Shown here: positions 35,125 through 45,161 of the stretch, piece by piece
Layout: the number at the start of each line of letters is the position of its first letter
Position numbering within the stretch: position 1 is the first letter of the stretch
Assembly: GCA_900539755.1 (NCBI GenBank)
Contig: UQDC01000008.1
Coordinates: 1 to 64,000, forward strand
Direction of reading: 5' to 3'
Length of the DNA stretch: 64,000 nucleotides
From: an uncultured Alistipes sp.
Lineage (GTDB): Bacteria > Bacteroidota > Bacteroidia > Bacteroidales > Rikenellaceae
Program-made: the position numbers and the translations under genes
The notes under the pieces: generated by a model
Database searches by the model: none
What the model was told of the DNA's origin: nothing
What the model saw: the letters and a program-made list of their open reading frames with translations, nothing else

Positions 35125-37881
35125 TTAAATCACCACATTGACAATCTTTCCGGGAACCACGATAACCTTTTTAGGAGTTTTACCATCGAGGTATTTGGCT
35201 GCAGCGGGGTCGGATACCACTGCCTCTTCGACCTGCTTGGGGGTCAAACCGGCAGGCAGCACCTTCTTGTAACGCATCTTGCCGTTGAATGAGATCGGGT
35301 ACTCGATACTGTCTTCAACCAGATATTTTTCGTCATATTCAGGGAAAGAGGCATCACAAACCGATGTAGTATGACCCAGACTCTCCCACAACTCCTCGGC
35401 AATATGCGGAGCAAAAGGAGCGATCAACACAATGAGCGGTTCGAGGATGGCCCGTTTGTTGCAACCTCCCAGCTCATTGAGGCAGATCATAAAGGCACTG
35501 ACAGATGTATTGAACGAGAAGTTCTCAATATCTTCACCCACCTTTTTGATCGTTTTGTGCAGACTCTTGAGTTCAGCCGGTGTCGGAGCCTCATCACTTA
35601 CGACATACTCTCCATCCCGGTTATAAAAGAGACGCCAGAAACGACGTAAGAATTTATGTACACCGTCGATACCGTTCGTATCCCACGGTTTGCTCTGCTC
35701 GAGCGGGCCGAGGAACATCTCGTACATACGCAATGTGTCGGCACCGTAATCTTCCACGATGTTGTCAGGATTGACGACGTTGAACATCGATTTGGACATC
35801 TTTTCGATTGCCCAGCCGCAGACATATTTGCCATCCTCGAGAATAAACTCGGCATCGGCAAACTCCGGACGCCAAGCCCGGAAGGCATCCAGATCAAGCA
35901 GATCGTTGCGCACGATATTGACATCGACATGAATCTCCTGCGTCTCGTATTGTTTTTTCAGACCCAAAGAGACGAACTTGTTGGTACCCACAACTCGATA
36001 GACGAAGTTCGAACGTCCTTGAATCATACCCTGGTTCACCAGTTTCTTGAAGGGTTCGCTTTCGCAAACATAGCCCAGGTCATAAAGGAACATATTCCAA
36101 AAACGCGAATACATCAAGTGTCCCGTTGCATGTTCGATACCGCCCACATAGAGATCGACATTGCGCCAATACTCATCAGCCTCACGGCTGACCAGTGCAT
36201 CGTCGTTGTGCGGGTCCATATAACGCAGGTAGTAGGCTGACGAACCGGCAAATCCTGGCATGGTACTCAATTCCAGCGGATAGCCCTCTTCGGTCTGCCA
36301 ATTTACTGCATGAGCCAATGGAGGTTCACCGTCCGCAGTCGGACCAAAATTCTCAATCGGCGGCAACTCCAACGGCAACTTATCCTCTGGCAGCGGATAG
36401 GCCACATTATCTTTATAGTAGATCGGGAACGGCTCACCCCAGTAACGCTGACGGCTGAAAATTGCATCGCGCAGACGGTAATTGATCTTCTTCTTGCCGA
36501 ATCCCCGTTTTTCGATTTCGTCAAACATGGTTACGATCGCCTCTTTGACATCCAGTCCATTGAGGAATTCGGAGTTAATCAAGCGACCCTCTTTGGCATC
36601 GTAGGACTCCTTCTCGAGATCGCCACCCTCAACTACCGGAATGAGCGGCAAACCAAAATGACGTGCAAACGCGTAGTCACGGCTGTCGTGCGCCGGAACG
36701 GCCATGATGGCACCTGTACCATATCCGGCCAAAACGTAATCACTGATATAGATTGGAATCTCTTTACCATTGAAAGGGTTAATCGCATAGCCACCAGTAA
36801 ACTGACCACTAACCCGTTTGGTATCGGCCATACGTTCCCGTTCGGAACGTTTTTTAGTTTCGGCCAAATAGGCCTCAACCGCCTCCTTATATTCTGGAGT
36901 AGTGAGCTGCTCTACCAACTCGTGTTCGGGAGCCAAAACCATAAAGGTAACGCCGAAAATGGTATCAGGACGAGTAGTGAAGACCTCCAACTTCTCTTCT
37001 GTTCCCTTCAGGCCGAAAAAGAGTTGTGCTCCCACACTGCGACCGATCCAGTTGCGCTGAATCTCTTTGAGCGACTCGCTCCACTCCAATTGCTCCAGAC
37101 CGTCCAACATTCGCTGCGCATACGCCGTAACCCGCAGCTGCCACTGCTTCATCTGTTTCTGCTCAACAGGGAAACCGCCACGCACAGACAAGCCATCCTT
37201 CACCTCATCATTTGCCAATACAGTTCCCAACCCGGGGCACCAATTGACCAACGTATCGGCACGGAAAGCCAAACGGTAGTTCTGTAAAGTGGACTCTTTT
37301 TCCGCTTCGCTCATCGCTTTCCATTCCTCCGCTGTAAACGAAAGCTCATGGGTGCAAGCTGCATCCACGCCCTGCGTACCGTTCTGCTCAAACGCAGCCA
37401 CCAACTCCGCAATCGGACGGGCTTTTTGGCAAACGTTGTTATAATAGCTGTCGAACATCTTCAAAAATGCCCACTGCGTCCATTTGTAGTATTTGGGATC
37501 ACAGGTGCGCACCTCACGATTCCAATCGAAGCTGAAACCAATTTTATCGAGCTGTTCCCGATAACGGTTGATGTTCTTTTCGGTGGTCACAGCCGGATGC
37601 TGACCGGTCTGAATCGCATACTGCTCAGCCGGCAGTCCGAAAGCATCGTAACCCATCGGGTGCAATACGTTAAATCCTTTGAGACGTTTGTACCGCGAAT
37701 AGATATCCGAAGCGATATAACCCAGCGGATGGCCGACATGCAAACCCGCTCCCGAAGGGTATGGGAACATATCCAACACATAATACTTCGGGCGATTTTT
37801 ATCAACCTCGACTTTGTAGGTTTTTCTTTCGGCCCAACGGCGCTGCCACTTCTGCTCAATGGCCCTGAAATCGTATTCCAT
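35125..37881 (-). CDS. leuS: Leucyl-tRNA synthetase
   Basis: A 918-aa class I synthetase. The HIGH-type motif is HVGHPLGY (about 48-55, after PYPSGAGL), and the KMSKS motif is EKMSKSMFN (about 700). A connective editing domain (TTRPDTIFGVTFMVLAPEH; the Thr-rich editing pocket) lies between. The C-terminal anticodon-binding and tail domains end in IVVPGKIVNVVI. The length is slightly above bacterial average because of an insertion after LNWNREV-like residues (around 150-195). It charges the two tRNA-Leu types found at 5.4 kb. Confidence 0.97.
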   Translation of the reverse strand: MEYDFRAIEQKWQRRWAERKTYKVEVDKNRPKYYVLDMFPYPSGAGLHVGHPLGYIASDIYSRYKRLKGFNVLHPMGYDAFGLPAEQYAIQTGQHPAVTTEKNINRYREQLDKIGFSFDWNREVRTCDPKYYKWTQWAFLKMFDSYYNNVCQKARPIAELVAAFEQNGTQGVDAACTHELSFTAEEWKAMSEAEKESTLQNYRLAFRADTLVNWCPGLGTVLANDEVKDGLSVRGGFPVEQKQMKQWQLRVTAYAQRMLDGLEQLEWSESLKEIQRNWIGRSVGAQLFFGLKGTEEKLEVFTTRPDTIFGVTFMVLAPEHELVEQLTTPEYKEAVEAYLAETKKRSERERMADTKRVSGQFTGGYAINPFNGKEIPIYISDYVLAGYGTGAIMAVPAHDSRDYAFARHFGLPLIPVVEGGDLEKESYDAKEGRLINSEFLNGLDVKEAIVTMFDEIEKRGFGKKKINYRLRDAIFSRQRYWGEPFPIYYKDNVAYPLPEDKLPLELPPIENFGPTADGEPPLAHAVNWQTEEGYPLELSTMPGFAGSSAYYLRYMDPHNDDALVSREADEYWRNVDLYVGGIEHATGHLMYSRFWNMFLYDLGYVCESEPFKKLVNQGMIQGRSNFVYRVVGTNKFVSLGLKKQYETQEIHVDVNIVRNDLLDLDAFRAWRPEFADAEFILEDGKYVCGWAIEKMSKSMFNVVNPDNIVEDYGADTLRMYEMFLGPLEQSKPWDTNGIDGVHKFLRRFWRLFYNRDGEYVVSDEAPTPAELKSLHKTIKKVGEDIENFSFNTSVSAFMICLNELGGCNKRAILEPLIVLIAPFAPHIAEELWESLGHTTSVCDASFPEYDEKYLVEDSIEYPISFNGKMRYKKVLPAGLTPKQVEEAVVSDPAAAKYLDGKTPKKVIVVPGKIVNVVI

Positions 37882-38009
37882 ATCGTTGATTTTGTTTTAT
37901 CTCTATCTCATCTCAGGCTGACAGACCCTCTCAAGTTTCAATGGTCTATCGCTCACTATCTTTTCTTTCTGCGCACAGAATCAGTCTTTTTCGATTCCGG
38001 GACACAGAT

Positions 38010-39917
38010 TCAATTCTGTTCACTGGTTTCGTGTGCCATGCTGTGCACCTTGCGGAGGGTCTGCAAAATACCCTGACGATCATATCCGCACATAGCTTTG
38101 AGCTGATCAACCGTCCCATGCGGAATGAAACGATCCTGAATTCCCAGTGATGTAACTCGGCACGAATAACCATGGGTATTAAAGAAGGCCAACACAGCTT
38201 CTCCAACTCCGCCCTCAATGACTCCATCCTCGACGGTAACCACCTGCGAGAACTCTCGGCCTATCCGATGCAACAACTTTTCATCAAGAGGCTTGGCAAA
38301 ACGGAGATCTGCATGCAATACCGAGACCCCTTCAGCTACCATCTGTTCTGCAGCCCATGCGGCATCATTACCCACCGGTCCTATGCTCAACAAGGCTATT
38401 TCATTTCCTTCTCGCAGCACCTGTCCTTCACCAATCGGCAACAACTCCATTGGACGTTTCCAGTCTGAAATCACTCCTTTTCCCCGAGGATAACGGATCA
38501 CGAAGGGACCTGAAGTTTTCATAGCCGTAAACATCAAATTACGTAACTCCACTTCATTCAAAGGAGAGGCAATAGTCAATCCGGGAACCGGCAACAGACC
38601 GGCCAGATCGAATACACCGTGATGTGTTGCCCCATCTTCACCGACCAGACCGGCTCGATCCAGGCACATCACCACATGCAATCCCTGCAACGCAACGTCA
38701 TGAATCACATTGTCGTAAGCACGTTGCATGAACGATGAGTAGATGTTACAAAACGGCACCAGCCCATCGGCTGCCAATCCAGCAGAGAAGGTGACTGCAT
38801 GCCCTTCAGCGATTCCGACATCGAAACAACGGTCGGGCATCTGCTCCATCATGATATTGAGAGACGAACCGGTCGGCATAGCCGGCGTAATTCCAACAAT
38901 CCGATCATCCTGACGGGCCAGCTCAAGCAAGGTTTCTCCAAACACATCCTGATAACGAGGTGGTTCACCCGGTTTTGCTTTGACAATTCGCTCTCCAGTT
39001 TCCGGATTGAACAGGCCTGGCGCATGCCAAGTACGCTGATGCTCCTCTGCAGGTTGATAGCCTTTCCCTTTCACTGTCAACACGTGCAGCAATTTAGGGC
39101 CAGGAATATGTTTCAAATCACTCAAGACACGAACCAGCGCTTCGACATTATGTCCATCTACCGGGCCGAAATAACGAAAATTGAAACTTTCGAACAGGTT
39201 ACTCTGTTGGAGCATACCGCCTTTGAACGCATTGCCCAGTTTTTGCAATGCCCGACGGAGCTTGGGAACCCCCTCCAAATGGGTCCACGCATGAGACTTG
39301 ACTTGATTATAGCGTTTGGATGTAGTAATACTCAACAGATACTCTTTGAGTGCCCCGACATTGAGATCGATCGACATGCGGTTATCATTGAGAATCACCA
39401 ATAAATCCGCATTGGAGGCTCCGGCATTATTAAGTCCTTCGAAAGCCAAGCCACCGGTCATCGCACCGTCACCGATTACCGCCACCACCTCACGCTTTTC
39501 GCCACGCAAGGCAGAGGCAACCGCAATTCCCAATGCTGCAGAGATCGATGTTGAGGAGTGACCTACCCCAAAAGCATCATAGGGGCTCTCATCCATGCGG
39601 GGGAAACCACTGAGTCCACCCAATTTACGATTGGTACAGAAGCTATCCCGGCGTCCCGTAATGATTTTGTGGGCATACGCTTGATGGCCAACATCCCACA
39701 CCAATTTGTCATTGGGCGTATTGAGCACATAATGCAACGCTACAGTCAACTCGATGACCCCAAGACTCGATCCGAGATGTCCCGGATTGGAGGCCAACTG
39801 TTCAATGATAAAATGGCGCAACTCGGCACAATACACCTTCAGCTCGTCCGGCTGCAACTTTTTAAGGTCATCCGGCGAGTTTATCTGATCAAGATATTTA
39901 TACTCAAATGCTGCCAT
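38010..39917 (-). CDS. dxs: 1-deoxy-D-xylulose-5-phosphate synthase
   Basis: A 635-aa thiamine-diphosphate enzyme that starts the methylerythritol phosphate route to isoprenoids. The family start SPDDLKKL...LASNPGHLGSSLG is followed by the catalytic His region. The TPP/Mg motif is GDGAMTGGLAFEGLNNAG...NDN (about 148-177). The central domain carries HVLTVKGKGY. The C-terminal transketolase domain holds DRAGLVGEDGATHHG and the last domain VEDGVIEGGVG. The acidic/polar C-terminus is short. IspH of the same pathway is at 16.1 kb. It is expressed from a promoter at 39935. Confidence 0.97.
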   Translation of the reverse strand: MAAFEYKYLDQINSPDDLKKLQPDELKVYCAELRHFIIEQLASNPGHLGSSLGVIELTVALHYVLNTPNDKLVWDVGHQAYAHKIITGRRDSFCTNRKLGGLSGFPRMDESPYDAFGVGHSSTSISAALGIAVASALRGEKREVVAVIGDGAMTGGLAFEGLNNAGASNADLLVILNDNRMSIDLNVGALKEYLLSITTSKRYNQVKSHAWTHLEGVPKLRRALQKLGNAFKGGMLQQSNLFESFNFRYFGPVDGHNVEALVRVLSDLKHIPGPKLLHVLTVKGKGYQPAEEHQRTWHAPGLFNPETGERIVKAKPGEPPRYQDVFGETLLELARQDDRIVGITPAMPTGSSLNIMMEQMPDRCFDVGIAEGHAVTFSAGLAADGLVPFCNIYSSFMQRAYDNVIHDVALQGLHVVMCLDRAGLVGEDGATHHGVFDLAGLLPVPGLTIASPLNEVELRNLMFTAMKTSGPFVIRYPRGKGVISDWKRPMELLPIGEGQVLREGNEIALLSIGPVGNDAAWAAEQMVAEGVSVLHADLRFAKPLDEKLLHRIGREFSQVVTVEDGVIEGGVGEAVLAFFNTHGYSCRVTSLGIQDRFIPHGTVDQLKAMCGYDRQGILQTLRKVHSMAHETSEQN

Positions 39918-39934
39918 CTGTCTGAAAGAGGGAA

Positions 39935-39942
39935 CAAAGATA
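39935..39942 (-). promoter_or_regulatory. -7 promoter element for dxs
   Basis: TATCTTTG on the minus strand, 17 bases before the dxs ATG; the leader would be about 10 bases. Confidence 0.6.
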
Positions 39943-39960
39943 GTAATTTTTAGGCGTACA

Positions 39961-39991
39961 TTGGTACATTATAAATTGTTTTGTATCTTCG
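39961..39991 (+). promoter_or_regulatory. Promoter of the OmpA-like lipoprotein gene
   Basis: TTGG (39961), 19 bases, then TATCTTCG (39984-39991), a close match to TTTG-N19-TAnnTTTG. The start would lie about 25 bases before the ATG at 40021. Confidence 0.65.
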
Positions 39992-40020
39992 TAGCAAATA
40001 TGCATTTTAACTCGAACACA

Positions 40021-40872
40021 ATGAGAAAAGCCGCATTGCTATTGCTTTTGGCAGGGGTTGTATGCTCCTGCGTTTCAAATAAGAAATTTAACTCCATGAA
40101 GGCTGAGGCATTACGCCTCGATGGTGAATTGAGCGCTGCGAATGACCGCATTGACGATCTGGAACGCCGTAACGACACCTTAACCGCCAACAACCAACAA
40201 TTGGTAGCCGATTCGACACGTCTGTTTATGAGCTATACCGATCTGCAACAGCGCTATCAGCAATTATTGGCGGATGGTTCAGCCGAATCGGCCCGTATGC
40301 TCAAAGAGCTGGAAGAAAACCAGATGGCACTGAATGAACGTTCTCGCCGTGTCGATGAATTGGAGGCAATGTTGCGTAGCCGTGAAGAGGCGATCAACAA
40401 CATCCGCAACAAGGTAACCGATGCCTTGACCGGCTTTGACGGCAAGGGTCTTTCGATTTCGATCAAAAATGGCAACGTTTATGTCTCAATGGAAGACAAG
40501 TTGCTTTTCCGTTCGGGAAGTTTCGAGATTGATCCCAACGGAGCTCAAGCAGTACGGGATCTTTCAGACGTTTTGGCTCAAAACCCTGACATCAACGTCA
40601 TGGTTGAGGGACACACCGATGATGTGCCTTACCGCTCCAACGGACAATTGCGAGATAACCTGGATTTGAGTGCCAAACGTGCCACCACTGTCGTACGTTT
40701 ACTGCTCGAGAACAAGGCGATCGCCCCGAGCCGGATCATTGCAGCAGGTCGTGGAGAATCCTTACCGGTGGCAACTGGGAAAACGGCTGAAGACCGGGCG
40801 AAGAACCGTCGCACGGAGATCATCCTAACTCCAAAACTGGACGAACTAATGCAACTGATGCAAGAGAATTAG
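40021..40872 (+). CDS. OmpA-family lipoprotein with coiled coil
   Basis: A 283-aa outer-membrane lipoprotein. The signal is MRKAALLLLLAGVVCSC with Cys17 the likely lipidated residue. A coiled-coil region (about 25-125; heptad-like ELSAANDRIDDLERRNDTL) precedes the C-terminal OmpA peptidoglycan-binding domain (about 150-275: FRSGSFEIDPNGAQAV, VEGHTDDVPYR, AKRATTVVRLLL and RAKNRRTEIIL). It probably links the outer membrane to the cell wall. The track-like longer start 20 codons upstream is not needed; ATG at 40021 gives a proper signal. Confidence 0.9.
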   Translation: MRKAALLLLLAGVVCSCVSNKKFNSMKAEALRLDGELSAANDRIDDLERRNDTLTANNQQLVADSTRLFMSYTDLQQRYQQLLADGSAESARMLKELEENQMALNERSRRVDELEAMLRSREEAINNIRNKVTDALTGFDGKGLSISIKNGNVYVSMEDKLLFRSGSFEIDPNGAQAVRDLSDVLAQNPDINVMVEGHTDDVPYRSNGQLRDNLDLSAKRATTVVRLLLENKAIAPSRIIAAGRGESLPVATGKTAEDRAKNRRTEIILTPKLDELMQLMQEN

Positions 40873-41052
40873 TAAAGACAAAAGGGATAGAACATCAAGC
40901 CTGATTCTTCAGGCTAAATCAGACAGCAAACAATCAATAAAAGCTGTTGTTGCACATTATTCCATTCATCGCAACATAACATTTAACTGATTGATTAGCT
41001 GTTAAGCATATATTCACAAATCTTTTCACACACAAACGCTAACATTACCAAT

Positions 41053-41766
41053 ATGCCAATATATAAACGGGTTTTGCTCAAGCTCAGTGGTGAGTCACTG
41101 ATGGGAGCACAAAAATATGGGCTCGATACTGCTGTATTGAACAGCTATGCCGAACAGATCAAAGCTGTTGTCGAAAACGGAGTACAGGTCGGTATCGTTA
41201 TCGGAGGCGGTAACATTTTCCGGGGCCTCAGTGGTGTCAAAAAGGGTTTTGACCGCGTAAAGGGCGACCAAATGGGTATGCTTGCAACGGTGATCAACTC
41301 CTTGGCGCTTCAAACTGCTCTCGAAAGCGAAGGTGCAAAGGCCAAAGTCCTCACCTCCATCCGGATGGAACCTGTTGGAGAACTTTACACGAAAAGCAAG
41401 GCTTTGGAATTGATGGCAGAAGGATACGTCGTCATCATTGCAGGTGGAACTGGCAACCCCTATTTCACCACAGATACAGCCTCAGCACTTCGGGGTGTAG
41501 AGATTGAGGCCGAAGTTTTGCTCAAAGGCACACGCGTCGATGGGGTTTATACAGCCGATCCCGAAAAGGATCCCACTGCCACTAAATTTAGCGAAATCAC
41601 CTTCGATGAGGTTTACGATCGCAAACTGAAAGTGATGGATCTGACCGCTTTCACGATGTGCAAAGAGAACAATCTGCCGATTGTGGTTTTCGACATGGAC
41701 ACGCCAGGCAATCTCAGCAAGATCATCAATGGCGAGCCGATTGGCACTGTCGTGAAAAATGCTTAA
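41053..41766 (+). CDS. pyrH: Uridylate kinase
   Basis: A 237-aa UMP kinase of the amino-acid-kinase family, essential for UDP and UTP. Its start is IYKRVLLKLSGESL. GIVIGGGNIFRG carries the phosphate loop, and the GGTGNPYFTTDTASALR block binds UMP/ATP. VDGVYTADPEKDP is the family signature. Length and start are normal. It follows the OmpA lipoprotein after a gene-free stretch of about 180 bases. Confidence 0.97.
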   Translation: MPIYKRVLLKLSGESLMGAQKYGLDTAVLNSYAEQIKAVVENGVQVGIVIGGGNIFRGLSGVKKGFDRVKGDQMGMLATVINSLALQTALESEGAKAKVLTSIRMEPVGELYTKSKALELMAEGYVVIIAGGTGNPYFTTDTASALRGVEIEAEVLLKGTRVDGVYTADPEKDPTATKFSEITFDEVYDRKLKVMDLTAFTMCKENNLPIVVFDMDTPGNLSKIINGEPIGTVVKNA

Positions 41767-41993
41767 AACGGATAAACGAACACCAATACACTGTCTAAAA
41801 AGTGGGGATCATTCCTCCACACCAATCCAGACACAATAAAAAACATTTGATTCATCCCGGAATGGGTAGCTCAATTACATTGTAAAAGCTACATGCATTG
41901 CTACATCGCCACCAGCCATGATTTATATGTATTTTGACTGAATACAATCAATCTCTGGCTGATGCCCATTCCTCAAAAAATATTCGACAGGCC

Positions 41994-42653
41994 ATGAAAC
42001 GTTCTCACTCTTCTGTTTTTCGTTTCGCAGCTCTGCTGCTGGCTCTTTCTGCGACTGCACTGATTGGCTCATCAACATGGGCCAAAGCATCGACCATCGC
42101 CACCGAAAGCAATACATCTCATTCAGAAAACAATACCATCGCGCTCCCAGCCACTGCACAAAATAGTGCTTCTGCAGGCAGTGCTATTCCCCAGGAACCT
42201 GCATCCAATGACACATTGTTACGCGTTCAAGTTGGGGATCAAGTTCCTTCATTTACTGTCGAAATGTTTGACGGCAGTCAGGTTTGCATTGACTCCTTGC
42301 GAGGCAAAGTGGTATGGATCAATTTTTGGGCAACCTGGTGCCCTCCCTGCCGGGCCGAGCTCAAGCAGGTACAACAACGCATTATCGACCGTTTCAAAGG
42401 AGAAGAGTTTGTTTTCCTGCCCATCTCTCGTGGGGAGACCCAAGAGACCGTTGCCGCATTTCGTGAAGCTCAAGGTTACACCTTCCCCATGGGACTCGAT
42501 CCTAACAAAGAGATTTACTCGCTTTTTGCCAGCATGACCATACCTCGCAACTTCATTATCGATCAAGAAGGCAAGATCGTTGTTTGTGAGGTTGGCTACA
42601 CTCCCGGCAAATTAACCGACATGATCGGTCAAGTTGAAAATTTGTTAAAATAA
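41994..42653 (+). CDS. TlpA/ResA-like thioredoxin-fold protein
   Basis: A 219-aa envelope protein. The signal region (about 1-36) is followed by a disordered Ser/Thr/Ala-rich linker (about 37-72) and a thioredoxin fold. The active site is WATWCPPC (about 119-126), with IPRNFIIDQEGKIV as the cis-Pro region, typical of TlpA/ResA periplasmic reductases. The frame begins upstream at 41934 but the ATG at 41994 gives the signal peptide. The lipid-anchor cysteine is not evident. Its target disulfide is unknown; cytochrome or outer-membrane-protein thiols are possible. Confidence 0.83.
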   Translation: MKRSHSSVFRFAALLLALSATALIGSSTWAKASTIATESNTSHSENNTIALPATAQNSASAGSAIPQEPASNDTLLRVQVGDQVPSFTVEMFDGSQVCIDSLRGKVVWINFWATWCPPCRAELKQVQQRIIDRFKGEEFVFLPISRGETQETVAAFREAQGYTFPMGLDPNKEIYSLFASMTIPRNFIIDQEGKIVVCEVGYTPGKLTDMIGQVENLLK

Positions 42654-42678
42654 AATAATCATTCAAACCCATCCTGTT

Positions 42679-43239
42679 ATGACAGAATCCAAGACTATTT
42701 TGGAACCTGCGGAGTCCAAAATGATCAAAGCCATCGATTTTTTGAGAGAGGCATTGGCCTCTATTCGGGCCGGAAAAGCAAGTCCCAATCTTCTCAATGG
42801 TATTACTGTAGAATACTACGGCAACCCGACCCCCATTTCACAGGTAGCCAGTGTAACAGTTCCAGATGCACGGACGGTACTCATTCAGCCCTGGGAGAAG
42901 AATTTGATCGGAGCGATCGAAAAGGCCATCATGGTAGCCAACATCGGTTTAACTCCATCAAATAACGGAGAGCAGATTCGGTTGAACATTCCGCCTCTGA
43001 CCGAAGAGCGTCGTAAAGAGTTGGTAAAACAGATCAAAGGTGAAGCAGAAAATGCTCGTATCAGCATTCGCAACATCCGTCGTGATGTAGTCGAGGCCTT
43101 CAAAAAAGCTCAAAAAGAGGGCATGCCCGAAGACATGGCAAAAGACGGTGAGACCTCAGCGCAAAAGCTGACCGACAAATACATGAAAAAGGTAGATGAG
43201 CTGTTTGCAGCGAAAGAGGCAGAAGTAATGACTGTCTAA
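42679..43239 (+). CDS. frr: Ribosome recycling factor
   Basis: A 186-aa protein that disassembles the post-termination ribosome with EF-G. The three-helix body and beta-domain are recognised by SIRAGKASPNLLNGITVEYYGNPTPISQVASV, then PWEKNLIGAIEKAIMVANIGLTPSNNGEQIRLNIPPLTEERRKELVKQ (first 20 residues of each are diagnostic; the beta domain lies at about 30-100). It follows the TlpA-like gene by 25 bases and pyrH by about 900. Length is as expected. Confidence 0.97.
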   Translation: MTESKTILEPAESKMIKAIDFLREALASIRAGKASPNLLNGITVEYYGNPTPISQVASVTVPDARTVLIQPWEKNLIGAIEKAIMVANIGLTPSNNGEQIRLNIPPLTEERRKELVKQIKGEAENARISIRNIRRDVVEAFKKAQKEGMPEDMAKDGETSAQKLTDKYMKKVDELFAAKEAEVMTV

Positions 43240-43408
43240 GGTTTCGTTTTGCATCACGACTCTTTTCATACCGTATTGCACAAACTTCAATCCTCGCAGC
43301 AGTACCTAAGCGGTTCTCATGGATAAATCCAAAGACAACCATTTAATCAAAGAATCACCGGTGTGTCATGCTGCCCGATAATTGAAGCTGAGCGATAAGT
43401 TTACTTTT

Positions 43409-43450
43409 AATCCCTGGTTTGGACTGCTCTTTTCCACTACCAGGGATTTT
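43409..43450 (+). terminator. Terminator after frr
   Basis: 10-bp stem AATCCCTGGT / ACCAGGGATT with a 20-base loop and following TTTT, about 170 bases past the frr stop. It precedes the NUDIX gene. Confidence 0.7.
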
Positions 43451-43505
43451 TCACATACATAAGGTTATAGCAGATTGTAATACCCTTTCTTTATACTTCA
43501 GAATA

Positions 43506-44060
43506 ATGCACCCCTTAACGCTATTCCATTATTGTCCCCGATGCGGCTCCTCACGTTTCACTGAGCGAAATGAAAAGGCAAAAAAATGTGCCGACTGTGG
43601 TTTTGTGTACTATTTCAACCCCAGTTCTGCAACTGTTGCTTTGATTCTCAACTCACAAGGAGAACTATTGGTGACACGTCGTGCCAAAGATCCCGCCAAA
43701 GGGACACTCGACCTACCCGGAGGTTTTGTTGATATGCACGAGACGGGTGAAGAGGGAGTCGCCCGTGAGGTGCGAGAGGAGACCGGCTTTACTGTCCAGA
43801 AAAGCACCTATCTCTTTTCCTTGCCCAACATCTATCCGTACAGTGGTTTTGAGGTTCACACACTTGATATGTTCTTTCTATGTGAAGTGGATGACACCTC
43901 GACGCCTGAAGCCCACGACGATGTTGCCGAAACATTTTTCATTCCATTGGCACAGATTAAGCCCCATGCGTTCGGACTTGACTCTATTCGTCGGGGCGTT
44001 GAACGATTTATCGATATGTACCACAATGGAACACTTCCTCTATCAAACGAAAAGAAGTAA
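43506..44060 (+). CDS. Zinc-ribbon NUDIX hydrolase
   Basis: A 184-aa hydrolase. The N-terminal zinc ribbon (about 10-35, CPRCG and CADCG) is followed by a NUDIX fold. The NUDIX box reads GGFVDMHETGEEGVAREVREETGF, with the REXXEEXG core around 90-97 intact. Such proteins hydrolyse nucleoside diphosphate derivatives such as NADH or damaged nucleotides. The open frame begins upstream at 43419, inside the terminator stem, so the ATG at 43506 is preferred. It is isolated; no operon partner. Confidence 0.87.
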   Translation: MHPLTLFHYCPRCGSSRFTERNEKAKKCADCGFVYYFNPSSATVALILNSQGELLVTRRAKDPAKGTLDLPGGFVDMHETGEEGVAREVREETGFTVQKSTYLFSLPNIYPYSGFEVHTLDMFFLCEVDDTSTPEAHDDVAETFFIPLAQIKPHAFGLDSIRRGVERFIDMYHNGTLPLSNEKK

Positions 44061-44457
44061 TCCGAAACTAACAAACGATTGATTTGGGGTCCAGAAATTT
44101 CTCAACTCAAATTACCCCAAAAGTAGAGTAAGTAATAAGACTAAGAGTAAGGCAATTTTCTGAATTTGTGCGCTTACACACAAATTCCAAATTATTTACA
44201 CGAAAAAAGTCGGAGAGAGGCACAAGATTGATGAATTGAATGTTCTGCCCGACACCTTCGAAATGGTTTGACAAGCCAATCGTTTCCCAAATGCGACTTC
44301 AGTCGACAGGGCAGTCATCCAGTACCATAACGCCCAACTGGTTATCAATCCAACAGCCAATAACCGATAAATAGCAAGGAGATCCACATGGCAAAGGTCA
44401 TCATCCGCAAAGGGCAATCGCAGATGTCTTCACAGAGTATTGAGGAACTGTAGTAAT
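44061..44457. other. Intergenic region between convergent NUDIX and folE genes
   Basis: About 400 bases. The only structure seen is TTTGGGGT / ACCCCAAA (44083-44121), a weak possible terminator. The minus-strand frame at 44196-44417 has no recognisable features. Confidence 0.45.
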
Positions 44458-45054
44458 CTATTTTCCAATCAGGTGGATAAACTCTTCGCGCGTTTGCAAC
44501 TGAGTTAAGAATGCGCCGGTAAATGCCGAAGTGGTTGTACTGCTATTCTGTTTCTGAACGCCACGCATCTGCATACACATGTGGCTGGCTTCGATTACAA
44601 CCGCCACTCCCAGCGGATTGAGTGCCTCCTGAATACAATCCCGAATCTGCACAGTTAAACGCTCCTGCACCTGCAACCGACGGGCAAAGGCCTCAACCAC
44701 CCGAGCAATTTTTGACAGTCCCGTAATATAACCGTTGGGAATATAAGCCACATGCGCCTTGCCATAAAACGGAATCATATGGTGTTCGCACATCGAATAG
44801 AGTTCAATGTCCTTCACAATCACCATCTGCTTATACTCCTCTTTAAATTTGGCTGAAAGCAGAATCTCCTTGGGGTCTTGGGTGTAGCCCTGTGTCAGAA
44901 AGCTCATAGCCTTGGCCACACGCTTAGGGGTTTTGAGCAATCCCTCACGATCCGGATCTTCTCCCAACAGTTCCAGAATAGCACGATAATGCTCAGACAA
45001 CTTGGCTATTTTTTCAGGACAAAACAGCTCTTCCTTTACATAATTGGACTCCAT
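44458..45054 (-). CDS. folE: GTP cyclohydrolase I
   Basis: A 198-aa enzyme that opens the ring of GTP to dihydroneopterin triphosphate, the first step of folate (and possible queuosine) synthesis. Zinc-binding and active-site residues are in ELYSMCEHHMIPF (Cys, His-His) and HMCMQMRG. The C-terminal SSTTTSAFTGAF segment is typical. The ATG at 45054 (MESNYVKEELFC) is chosen over a start at 45108 that would add 18 residues. It is expressed from a promoter at 45154. Confidence 0.96.
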   Translation of the reverse strand: MESNYVKEELFCPEKIAKLSEHYRAILELLGEDPDREGLLKTPKRVAKAMSFLTQGYTQDPKEILLSAKFKEEYKQMVIVKDIELYSMCEHHMIPFYGKAHVAYIPNGYITGLSKIARVVEAFARRLQVQERLTVQIRDCIQEALNPLGVAVVIEASHMCMQMRGVQKQNSSTTTSAFTGAFLTQLQTREEFIHLIGK

Positions 45055-45153
45055 CGACGCACTCTTTTTGAATAACAGACAGCCGTACAATCGCACAACC
45101 TGCGACAACTGTAAAACAACCTTGGTTCACTGACATATTCTGCAGTTGCCCGA

Positions 45154-45161
45154 CAAAGATA
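45154..45161 (-). promoter_or_regulatory. -7 promoter element for folE
   Basis: TATCTTTG on the minus strand with a TTTTCG about 20 bases upstream; the leader would be about 95 bases. Confidence 0.65.

Noticed and set aside
44196..44417. 73-aa minus-strand open frame near folE
   Set aside because: No start context, no homology that I recognise, and it lies in a gap between convergent genes.
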